DNA of 5,482 nt from JACDAS01 sp046262415 (GCA_046262415.1 JBHEMU010000098.1:1-5482); one strand, 5' to 3'; positions 1 through 4,695 are shown, counted from the stretch's first letter. The notes: generated by a model from the letters alone, not told the origin. Numbers and translations are program-made.

Positions 1-700
1 ACCACTTGTGGGCGGTCTCCTTCGCCTCGTCCTCCGACTCCGCCCAGCAGACGGTCAGCTGCCCGTAGCGCGGCTTGTCGCCGCCGCCCGCTTCGCGGAA
101 CTTCCGCACGAGCTCTGCCTCCGGCGCGACGCCGACGAAGGCGTCGCCGATCCGGCCGGCCAGCTCCGCGGCGAGGGGCGCGCCGGCGGCGACCGCGATC
201 GGCGGCGCCTCGTCGGGGAGCGTGTAGAGGCGCGCCTTCTCGACGGTGTAGTGGCGGCCCCGGTGCGTCCGGTAGCCGCCCTGCCACAGCAGGCGGATCA
301 CCTCGATCGCCTCCTCGAGCATCTCCAGGCGCTCGTCCGGCGCGGGCCAGTGGTCACCGAGGATGTGCTCGTTCAGGTTCTCGCCGGTGCCGACCCCGAG
401 GAAGAAGCGGCCCGGCATCATCGCGGCGGACGTGGCAGCGGCCTGGGCGATGATCGCGGGATGGATCCGCATCGTCGGGCACGTCACCCCCGTGCCGAGC
501 CGGATCCGCTCCGTCGCCTGTGCGATCCCCCCGATCACGCTCCAGGCGAAGGGACTGTGGCCCTGAGCGTCCACCCACGGGTGGAAGTGATCCGAGATCA
601 GCGCGAACGTGAGGCCGGCCTCCTCGGCGCGCCGCGCGTTGGCCACGAGCTCGTTCGGAGGATGCTCCTCGGCGGAGAGGGCGTAGCCGAGCTCGGGCAT
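1..700 (-). CDS. F420-dependent LLM-class oxidoreductase, G6PDH-like subfamily (partial, 3' end off the left edge)
   Basis: The first 233 residues are present and no stop is reached, so roughly the last quarter of a protein of about 310-320 residues is missing. The N-terminus MPELGYALSAEEH, followed by ARRAEEAGLTFALISDHFHPW (from about residue 22), is characteristic of the TIGR03557-type subfamily of bacterial luciferase-like, F420-dependent enzymes related to F420-dependent glucose-6-phosphate dehydrogenase. RIRLGTGVTCPTMRIHPA (66-83) and GRFFLGVGTGENLNEHI (97-113) are typical (beta/alpha)8-barrel segments lining the deazaflavin pocket. Such enzymes are cytoplasmic and transfer hydride between F420 and an organic substrate; the substrate cannot be read from sequence. 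ATG at 700 matches the usual family N-terminus and no better in-frame start precedes it. The ribosome site is weak: GAGGG lies 13 nt upstream. It may be co-transcribed with the small ORF ending 44 bp upstream. Family is near certain, substrate unknown. Confidence 0.93.
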   Translation of the reverse strand, partial: MPELGYALSAEEHPPNELVANARRAEEAGLTFALISDHFHPWVDAQGHSPFAWSVIGGIAQATERIRLGTGVTCPTMRIHPAIIAQAAATSAAMMPGRFFLGVGTGENLNEHILGDHWPAPDERLEMLEEAIEVIRLLWQGGYRTHRGRHYTVEKARLYTLPDEAPPIAVAAGAPLAAELAGRIGDAFVGVAPEAELVRKFREAGGGDKPRYGQLTVCWAESEDEAKETAHKW

Positions 701-744
701 CGCGGCGCGGGTACCCTCACGCCGGCCCGCGAAACGCCCCGTCC

Positions 745-906
745 CTAGACTCGTGATCGAGTACCTCGCGCGCCCGCGGGGCCGATCCAGACCAAGGTGG
801 TCAGTTCGATCAGGCGCCGGGCGTACCAGAGGTACGGCCGGCGCGCGAGCGGGCTGTCCACCGCCGCGTCTGGGTCGTCAGCCGCGCCGCGGGAATTGTC
901 GATCAC
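745..906 (-). CDS. Possible small protein of 53 aa, unrecognised
   Basis: A GTG-started frame runs from 906 to a TAG at 747-745. The third codon position is strongly GC-rich over most of its length, as expected for a real gene in this genome. The product is acidic at first (DNSRGAADDPDAAVDS), then has a basic-aromatic-hydrophobic stretch (RRPYLWYARRLIELTTLVW, about residues 22-40) that could be a short membrane-associated helix. I recognise no family. It lies between the divergent peptidase gene (18-bp gap) and the oxidoreductase (44-bp gap, same strand), so it could be the first gene of a two-gene unit. Its start and stop both fall inside the arms of an inverted repeat, which creates a mirror-image ORF of the same length on the plus strand. 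Because of that, coding status is uncertain. The frame stays open much further upstream, but only antisense to the peptidase gene. Confidence 0.35.
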   Translation of the reverse strand: MIDNSRGAADDPDAAVDSPLARRPYLWYARRLIELTTLVWIGPAGARGTRSRV

Positions 907-914
907 GGGTCTAG
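745..914. repeat. 16-bp inverted repeat bounding a 170-bp segment
   Basis: The left arm at 745-760 (CTAGACTCGTGATCGA) and the right arm at 899-914 (TCGATCACGGGTCTAG) are inverted copies matching at 15 of 16 positions, separated by 138 bp. Each arm holds a GTGATCGA start context reading inward and a CTAG whose TAG ends the ORF arriving from the other side. No target-site duplication is visible just outside the arms, so a MITE-like origin is not supported by flanks. The right arm overlaps the proposed -10 box of the peptidase gene and could also be read as a dyad operator. Confidence 0.6.
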
Positions 915-924
915 ACTCGGGCTC
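912..924 (+). promoter_or_regulatory. -10 box of a probable leaderless promoter for the peptidase gene
   Basis: TAGACT at 912-917 is followed by exactly seven bases and then the GTG at 925. This places the expected transcription start at or next to the initiation codon, so the mRNA would be leaderless, which fits the absence of any Shine-Dalgarno sequence. Two other transcription units here show the same hexamer class and spacing. No convincing -35 is visible. The box sits in a TCTAGA palindrome (910-915), so some divergent initiation is conceivable. Confidence 0.6.
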
Positions 925-1608
925 GTGCCCGAGGGAGACCGTCACATCGTCGGCATCGGCGGCTGGCCGTGGGAGGAGTACGAGCACGAGCGACGTCTCC
1001 AGGAGTTCCTGCTCGGCCTCGCCCGCGGGCGGCGGGTCTGCCTCGTCCCGACTGCCTCGGCCGAGGATCCGTCGTACCTGCTGCTCGGCTACGAGCGCTG
1101 GGGCCCGGTGGCGGAGGTGACGCACGTCCGCTTCTTCCCGTGGCCCCGGGAGGACCTCCGCCAGTTCCTCCTCGCGCAGGACCTCGTCGTTGTGGGCGGC
1201 GGCAACACCGCGAACATGCTCGCGATCTGGCGCATGCACGGGTTCGACGACGTGCTCCGCGAGGCCTGGGCGGCGGGCGTCGTCCTCTCCGGCTGGAGCG
1301 CGGGCATGGTGTGCTGGTTCGAGGCCTGCGTGACCGACTCGTTCGGTCCCTCGTTGACCGGGATGCGCGACGGACTCGGGTTGCTCGGGGGTAGCGCGTG
1401 CCCGCACTACGACGGCGAGGAGCTGCGGCGGCCGTGCTACCGGCGCTACGTCGCGCAGGGCTTCCCGGCGGGCTACGCCGCGGACGACGGCGTCGCCCTG
1501 CACTTCGCCGGCACGGAGCTGGCCGAGGTCGTCAGCGTCCGGGAGGGCGCGACCGGCTACCGCGTCGAGCCGGGGAACGAGACGCCGCTCGAGTGCCGGG
1601 TGCTCTAA
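925..1608 (+). CDS. Peptidase E family (S51) protein, type 1 glutamine amidotransferase-like fold
   Basis: This complete 227-residue protein has the length and motif order of the PepE/S51 serine peptidase family (COG3340; cyanophycinase-related). LVVVGGGNTANML (87-99) is the family's glycine-rich loop. LSGWSAGMVCWF (121-132) is the nucleophile elbow with Ser125 as catalytic serine. CPHYDG (159-164) supplies the likely catalytic His161. ADDGVALHF (186-194) is the conserved acidic segment near the C-terminus. PepE enzymes cleave N-terminal Asp-X dipeptides in the cytoplasm, but many homologues have untested substrates, so only the family is firm. No signal peptide is present. The GTG at 925 is chosen because MPEGDRHIVGIGG aligns with the usual N-terminus and sits 7 nt after a -10 box. 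An out-of-frame GC-rich ORF overlaps it and is a shadow. The last 48 bp, including the stop, recur at 3967-4014. Confidence 0.92.
   Translation: MPEGDRHIVGIGGWPWEEYEHERRLQEFLLGLARGRRVCLVPTASAEDPSYLLLGYERWGPVAEVTHVRFFPWPREDLRQFLLAQDLVVVGGGNTANMLAIWRMHGFDDVLREAWAAGVVLSGWSAGMVCWFEACVTDSFGPSLTGMRDGLGLLGGSACPHYDGEELRRPCYRRYVAQGFPAGYAADDGVALHFAGTELAEVVSVREGATGYRVEPGNETPLECRVL
1561..1608 (+). repeat. 48-bp direct repeat, copy 1 (3' end of the peptidase gene)
   Basis: The segment starts CGCGTCGAGCCGGGGAACGA and ends at the peptidase stop codon TAA. It matches 3967-4014 at 46 of 48 positions; the differences are T/G at the 34th base and A/G at the last base. Bases on either side do not match between copies, so the repeat has sharp edges. 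It encodes the C-terminal residues RVEPGNETPLECRVL. Foreign-looking sequence starts directly after it. Confidence 0.95.
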
Positions 1609-1714
1609 CGCTTGGGAATGGGACCATCGCGAGGGTCACTGGGATGTCGCAGATAGACGAGGAAAGCGGGTCGCCAAAGTGGGTCCAGGTGGACGGGTTT
1701 TGAGACTGTTCTGA
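1609..1714 (+). pseudogene. Probable C-terminal remnant of a polymorphic toxin gene, 5' end missing
   Basis: In the frame opening at GCT 1610, translation gives AWEWDHREGHWDVADRRG, then KRVAKVGPGGRVLRLF, and a TGA at 1712-1714. The stop shares one base with the ATG of the next gene (TGATG), a common toxin-immunity coupling arrangement. The pattern W-E-W-D-x(n)-D-x-x-G-x(n)-P-x-G recalls the C-terminal ends of nuclease effector domains (compare the colicin E3 end, YEWDSQHGELEGY), and 'GHWDV..' phrases are frequent in polymorphic toxin tips. Under the colicin E3 alignment the catalytic His would be Glu here, so that assignment is weak. There is no start codon or upstream domain: the sequence begins straight after repeat copy 1, so the gene is decapitated. 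A competing frame (…RVTGMSQIDEESGSPKWVQVDGF, stop TGA 1701-1703) has better GC third positions, so the reading frame is not settled. Confidence 0.4.
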
Positions 1715-2385
1715 TGAGGCCCAGGTTTCACATGGGAGAAGTAGTGCGCGTCCTATCTACGCCACCGACTGGCGAAAACGACGACACCGAGCTGAGAGGA
1801 AGCGAGGCCGTCCTGACGGATTGTGAGCCGCACCCTGATCAGCCCGCTTGGTGGTACACGGCCTGGGTGCCCGCGGTTGAAGAGATGTGGATGTTCGAAG
1901 AGGAGCGGTTGGAAGCGACAGGCCTGATCCAACCGGGCCTCGACGATTCCGTACGCGTGCCGGTGGAGGCGGCGGACATGCTCTCGCTGGAGGCCGAGGT
2001 CACCGTCGCCGTGGATGGCGCGAAGCGGCAGGGATTGACGTCGCGTCTGCTGGCAGAAGCGGCGGAGCGCGGCGTCCGCGAGGTCGTGCCGCTCGAGGCA
2101 CTGAGACGGAAGCCGGAGCCTCATCACCCCGGGTGGAGTCGAATTAGGGTAAGGCTCCAGCTCCGGCCGGAAATGCCGGCAGTCGACGCGTTCGAGAGAC
2201 TCGTGATGGCGATGCGGAACGGTTCGGTCGACTTGAAAGACGACGGTTGGGCCGCCCAGGCAAGGTGGGAGCACAGCCGCAGCAGCAATGGCAGCCTCTT
2301 CCTTGCACCGGAGGTTGACAAAGCGTTTGTCTGGCTCCACCCGATCAGCGCCCTAAGGCGCAGGCCACTACGGCTCGCACGCTAG
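1714..2385 (+). CDS. Imm31-like immunity protein with an extra C-terminal domain
   Basis: The 223-residue product is cytoplasmic-looking, without signal peptide or membrane helix. Residues 5-70 (FHMGEVVRVLS … GSEAVLTDCE … WWYTAWVP … EMWMFEEERLEATG) have the order and closing signature of immunity protein 31-type domains, which end in W-x-F/I-x-E-x-x-L-x-x-T-G. Residues about 145-212 form a second domain with DDGWAAQARW (177-186) and AFVWLHP (204-210), also resembling small actinobacterial immunity proteins; I cannot name it. Base composition is lower in GC and codon use looser than in neighbouring genes, suggesting transfer. No Shine-Dalgarno precedes ATG 1714. The upstream frame's TGA overlaps it, implying translational coupling. 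ATG 1732 is an alternative start but would cut the conserved first strand. Inferred role: binding and neutralising a cognate toxin whose gene survives only as a tail. Confidence 0.68.
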   Translation: MRPRFHMGEVVRVLSTPPTGENDDTELRGSEAVLTDCEPHPDQPAWWYTAWVPAVEEMWMFEEERLEATGLIQPGLDDSVRVPVEAADMLSLEAEVTVAVDGAKRQGLTSRLLAEAAERGVREVVPLEALRRKPEPHHPGWSRIRVRLQLRPEMPAVDAFERLVMAMRNGSVDLKDDGWAAQARWEHSRSSNGSLFLAPEVDKAFVWLHPISALRRRPLRLAR

Positions 2386-2519
2386 GGCCACTAGATGTCT
2401 TGTCAGTCGTCCGGCTGGGAGGTCCGCGACAGGTCCTGCCGGCACTCCGCCCAGATCCCGGACGAGACAGGAGGAAGCCCTGCTCTTGCTGCAAACCGTG
2501 GGCAGCCCGGTCACCCTGT

Positions 2520-3830
2520 TTACGGCGTTGAGGCGAGTAGGTTCCGAGCGCGCTCGCGAGCGAGGTTCGCGGAGATCCACGGCTCGGCCTCGGCGAGGCG
2601 CCTCTCGATCGCCGGGAGGACGACCCTCCGGAGCTCGGCGGGGAGCTCCACGAGCGCAGGCACCGCGTCTGCGCTCAACCCGCCGAGGTAGGCCGTGTCG
2701 AGCTTCCCCGTCTCACGCCAGAGGTCGACGTTCCGCTCGGCGATACGGCGGTCCGGATTCGAAAGCGAGAACGCCAGGAGGCCGAGCGCCGCCCCCGCGA
2801 CGGCGATCTCCGGCAGCAGGCGAGCCGCTGGGCGCACGCTTCCTGCGGCGATGAGGAGTGCGAAGAAGGCGCCGAGGCCCCATGCGAACGTCTCCGCCGC
2901 CAGCCGCAGGCGCGTCAGTCCGAAGGCGTCCTCGTACGCGCCCAGGCGGTGGATGGCAGAGACGACGGTCACGATCGTGAGGACGCAGAGGACGCCCAGC
3001 AGCGCCTTGCGAAGCAGTGCCTGCGAGGGCCTCTGCGCGTCGCCGAACCGCAGGGCGATCGCGACGACCACGAGCGTGAGCGTGGAGGCGGCGATCAGCT
3101 GCCAGAAACCCCCACGCGCGTATTCCGCGTAGGTCAGTCCGCTGGTTCGAAGGACGTGGTCGTGGCCGCCGAACAGCACCGCGGCTTGGACGGCGACGAA
3201 GATCGCGAAGAGGGCATCGAGCAGGACCAGCGGGACCACCCACTCGAGCAGCCCGATCCTCGCATTCGGGCGGGCTTGCCCTTCCGGGAGCGCGTGACGG
3301 CTCGCCAGCGCCAGTCCGAGGGCAACGAGCAGCACGAGAGCGAAGACGAGGATTCGCCCGGGAAGCGTCCCGGTCGAGGGGAGCGGGACGCTCCGGCCCA
3401 CTTCCGCGAACGCCGCATCCGCGGTCCAGAAGAGAGCGGCGAACGGCAGCGAGACGAGGAGGCCGAGGGCCGAGGCTCGAAGCGCTCGCAGGGAGCCACG
3501 CGGGAGGTCGTCGGCGAGCGCCGGCACCGTCCTGAGCGCGCGGAACGGTGCGAGCGGCGCGAGGATCCGCCTGCCGGCAACGGCGATCGTCGCGAGCAGC
3601 CACGCGGCGGTGAGGTCGAGGGCGATGATCCAGCCGGCGTCGAGCAGTGCCGGCACGCACGCGAGCACGAGCGCGAGGCCTCCGAAGACGGCGATTCCGA
3701 GTGACCGGCGGGCCTCCGAGGCGACGGTCGCGGCGACGAAAGCGGCCACGATGGGGACGTTCACCCCGAGCGGCGCGTCCGGAAGCAGGGCCGCCCCCGT
3801 GAGGGCGGCGAGGAGTGCGAGCGTCCTCAT
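2520..3830 (-). CDS. DUF4173 family polytopic membrane protein
   Basis: This 436-residue protein has about ten hydrophobic stretches (near residues 24-37, 44-62, 66-86, 116-135, 159-177, 193-220, 243-261, 275-293, 311-330 and 341-356) and a soluble C-terminal tail. The marks of the DUF4173 (DUF4153-related) family are visible: GLTYAEYARGGFWQL (231-245), LGAYEDAFGLTRLRL (296-310), SLSNPDRRIAERNVD (355-369) and LDTAYLGGLSADAVPAL (377-393). Family members are inner-membrane proteins of unknown biochemical function, so none is assigned. ATG 3830 has a GAGGGG ribosome site 8 nt upstream and overlaps the stop of a 16-codon leader ORF by ATGA. High GC third positions match the resident genes, unlike the immunity gene it converges with (134-bp gap). 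The promoter region carries three 11-bp repeats, suggesting response-regulator control. Family assignment is strong. Confidence 0.88.
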   Translation of the reverse strand: MRTLALLAALTGAALLPDAPLGVNVPIVAAFVAATVASEARRSLGIAVFGGLALVLACVPALLDAGWIIALDLTAAWLLATIAVAGRRILAPLAPFRALRTVPALADDLPRGSLRALRASALGLLVSLPFAALFWTADAAFAEVGRSVPLPSTGTLPGRILVFALVLLVALGLALASRHALPEGQARPNARIGLLEWVVPLVLLDALFAIFVAVQAAVLFGGHDHVLRTSGLTYAEYARGGFWQLIAASTLTLVVVAIALRFGDAQRPSQALLRKALLGVLCVLTIVTVVSAIHRLGAYEDAFGLTRLRLAAETFAWGLGAFFALLIAAGSVRPAARLLPEIAVAGAALGLLAFSLSNPDRRIAERNVDLWRETGKLDTAYLGGLSADAVPALVELPAELRRVVLPAIERRLAEAEPWISANLARERARNLLASTP

Positions 3831-3877
3831 CGCCCGAACCCCTCGTCCCGGAGCACCGCGCTGCGGCGTCGGTTCAC
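3827..3877 (-). CDS. 16-aa leader ORF coupled to the DUF4173 gene
   Basis: A GTG at 3877 opens a frame reading VNRRRSAVLRDEGFGR, stopping at TGA 3829-3827, which overlaps the DUF4173 ATG as ATGA. The GTG lies exactly 7 nt after TAGCCT, the same spacing as two other starts in this window, so it is probably the 5' end of the transcript and translated without a leader. The GAGGGG ribosome site for the membrane protein lies inside it. It could be a basic leader peptide mediating coupling, or an incidental short frame. No similarity is recognised. Confidence 0.4.
   Translation of the reverse strand: MNRRRSAVLRDEGFGR
3839..3844 (-). promoter_or_regulatory. Shine-Dalgarno site of the DUF4173 gene
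   Basis: GAGGGG on the minus strand lies 8 nt before ATG 3830. It is the clearest ribosome-binding site in the window and fixes this start. It contrasts with the peptidase and lipoprotein genes, which have none. Confidence 0.7.
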
Positions 3878-3884
3878 AAGGCCC

Positions 3885-3890
3885 AGGCTA
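3885..3890 (-). promoter_or_regulatory. -10 box of the DUF4173 transcription unit
   Basis: TAGCCT on the minus strand is followed by seven bases (GGGCCTT) and the GTG of the leader ORF at 3877. With a 17-bp spacer the -35 position falls on 3913-3908 (TCAGAT), which is not a sigma-70-like -35 but is the conserved half of the third 11-bp repeat. That is the layout expected when an activator substitutes for the -35 contact. Confidence 0.55.
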
Positions 3891-3902
3891 GGACGTGCAG
3901 AT

Positions 3903-3935
3903 CGGGAATCTGAGGGGATTCTGTAGAGCTTCTGT
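3903..3935 (-). promoter_or_regulatory. Three tandem 11-bp direct repeats, candidate OmpR/PhoB-class operator
   Basis: Reading the minus strand from 3935 to 3903 gives ACAGAAGCTCT, ACAGAATCCCC and TCAGATTCCCG, three consecutive 11-mers with consensus WCAGAW at the same phase. Eleven-base direct repeats abutting the -35 position are the classic binding layout of winged-helix OmpR/PhoB-family response regulators (as in pho boxes). The array spans about -26 to -58 relative to the predicted start. The regulator is not encoded in this window. Confidence 0.5.
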
Positions 3936-3966
3936 GCGGACTCGCCAGAGCCTCCGCGACGCAGAT

Positions 3967-4014
3967 CGCGTCGAGCCGGGGAACGAGACGCCGCTCGAGG
4001 GCCGGGTGCTCTAG
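3967..4014 (+). repeat. 48-bp direct repeat, copy 2 (isolated peptidase 3'-end sequence)
   Basis: This is a 46/48 copy of the last 48 bp of the peptidase gene, starting 2406 bp downstream of the first copy. It would encode RVEPGNETPLEGRVL followed by TAG, but no peptidase body precedes it. The frame is open back only to a GTG at 3934 with unrelated residues. Its final CTAG (4011-4014) also contains the stop of the convergent lipoprotein gene, so the two stops interlock. This suggests that a complete peptidase gene once abutted the lipoprotein gene here. Confidence 0.93.
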
Positions 4015-4460
4015 AAGGTCGGGATGTCGCCGCAGGCCACGTAGACGTCCGGCGACTCCGCCGAGCGGTGCACGTTGATCGCGTATCCCCCGCTCTCCAG
4101 CTCCTCGATGCCGACCGGGATCCGCGTCACCGATCGGCCGACGCCGCTCCGGGAGACCTTGATCGGCTTCAGGCCGTAGGCGGGCTTCGGATCCAGCTCC
4201 TCGCAGGTGCCCTTGTGGATGTGGGCGGGTTGAGCGGTGTCCGGCGGCGCTCCGTTCAGCTCGACCGTCACCTGGGTTCGGCGGTTCGGGAGGAAGAAGA
4301 GCGTGGCCGTCCCGCTCTCGCCCGATTCGTTCAGCTGATCCATGTCGATGCGGAGCTGGGCCGGCTCGTCGTGGTCGAGCTGGCCCTGCTCGTCGTCGCC
4401 GCCGCAGCCGGCGAGGACGAGAGCGATCGTGGCGACGACCAGGAACCCGATCCGCTTCAT
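4011..4460 (-). CDS. CHRD-like secreted lipoprotein
   Basis: The 149-residue product starts with a lipoprotein signal: basic MKR, a hydrophobic core (residues 4-17) and lipobox LAGC with Cys19 as the lipidation site, followed by an acidic linker (GGDDEQ). It should be anchored on the outer face of the membrane. The body looks like a beta-sandwich: TATLFFLP (51-58), TQVTVELNG (62-70), QPAHIHKGTCEEL (77-89), GGYAINVHRSAES (124-136) and VYVACGDI (139-146). The AHIHxGTC…GYAINVH…CGD pattern resembles CHRD-domain or Cu/Zn-SOD-like extracellular proteins. His80, His82 and His131 are placed to bind a metal, and Cys86 and Cys143 could form a disulphide; both are inference. Function is unknown. ATG 4460 lies 7 nt after TAGTCT, so the mRNA is probably leaderless. 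The stop lies in the last bases of repeat copy 2. Confidence 0.85.
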   Translation of the reverse strand: MKRIGFLVVATIALVLAGCGGDDEQGQLDHDEPAQLRIDMDQLNESGESGTATLFFLPNRRTQVTVELNGAPPDTAQPAHIHKGTCEELDPKPAYGLKPIKVSRSGVGRSVTRIPVGIEELESGGYAINVHRSAESPDVYVACGDIPTF

Positions 4461-4473
4461 CGGCCCGAGACTA
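4461..4473 (-). promoter_or_regulatory. -10 box of a probable leaderless promoter for the lipoprotein gene
   Basis: TAGTCT at 4473-4468 on the minus strand is followed by CGGGCCG and then ATG 4460. The seven-base gap and even the CGGGC sequence match the peptidase promoter (TAGACT-CGGGCTC-GTG). No ribosome site exists, consistent with leaderless translation. There is no clear -35; the hairpin repeats begin only about 30 bp upstream. Confidence 0.6.
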
Positions 4474-4502
4474 ACCGAGCCGTACGCGGGAACGCGCCGC
4501 TA

Positions 4503-4694
4503 CTAGGCGTCGCTTGCGACGCCGACCTCAGGAGCGCGGGCTTGCCCGTGCTCCGTCTGAGCCGACCGCACGAGCGCATCCGGGTAGACCCAACGCTCCT
4601 AGGCGTCGCTTGCGACGCCGACCTCAGGAGCGCGAGCTTGCGCGTGCTCCGTCTGAGCCGACCGCACGAGCGCATCCGGGGTAGAGCCCACGTT
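4503..4694. repeat. Two tandem 96-bp units, each with two CTTG-loop hairpins (REP-like)
   Basis: Unit 1 (4503-4598) and unit 2 (4599-4694) are nearly identical. Only two substitutions fall in the first ~80 bp, both within the larger hairpin; then there is a one-base insertion and some divergence. Each unit carries a perfect palindrome GGCGTCGCTTGCGACGCC (4506-4523 and 4602-4619; 7-bp stem, CTTG loop). A longer hairpin follows at 4531-4554 and 4627-4650 (10-bp stem, CTTG loop). In unit 1 this is extended by CTCA (4527-4530) pairing with TGAG (4558-4561) around a 3-base bulge. Units are bordered by ACTAGG or CCTAGG (4502, 4598, 4695), the last containing the stop of the GerMN gene. The array fills the gap between two minus-strand genes. 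It resembles intergenic palindromic repeats; no T-tract follows, so it is not a canonical terminator. Frames through it just repeat a 32-residue unit. Confidence 0.88.
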
Positions 4695-4695
4695 C

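Noticed and set aside
8..748. Long open frame on the plus strand (246 codons)
   Set aside because: It is the opposite-strand shadow of the F420-dependent oxidoreductase. Its composition is Arg/Ala/Gly-rich without any recognisable domain.
745..1503. Minus-strand open frame of 252 codons
   Set aside because: Most of it is antisense to the well-supported peptidase gene. Only the last 53 codons, outside that gene, are kept as a low-confidence small ORF.
2386..2519. Possible coding remnant or terminator between the convergent immunity and DUF4173 genes
   Set aside because: One frame gives EEALLLLQTVGSPVTLFT, which looks protein-like but has no start, stop context or homologue I recognise. The only hairpin (ACC-gt-GGG-cag-CCCGGT) is short, has a bulge and lacks a T-tract.
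2713..3704. Long frames on both strands inside the DUF4173 gene (for example 2713-3660 minus and 2949-3704 plus)
   Set aside because: They are Arg/Pro- or Glu/Arg-rich translations typical of out-of-frame high-GC DNA. The DUF4173 frame carries the membrane segments and family motifs.
4457..4675. Minus-strand 72-codon frame with an internal 32-residue repeat
   Set aside because: The residue repeat is just the 96-bp DNA repeat read in frame, and the hairpin structure explains the sequence better.
4503..4694. CRISPR array
   Set aside because: There are only two units and they are adjacent at 96-bp period with no unique spacers between short repeats.
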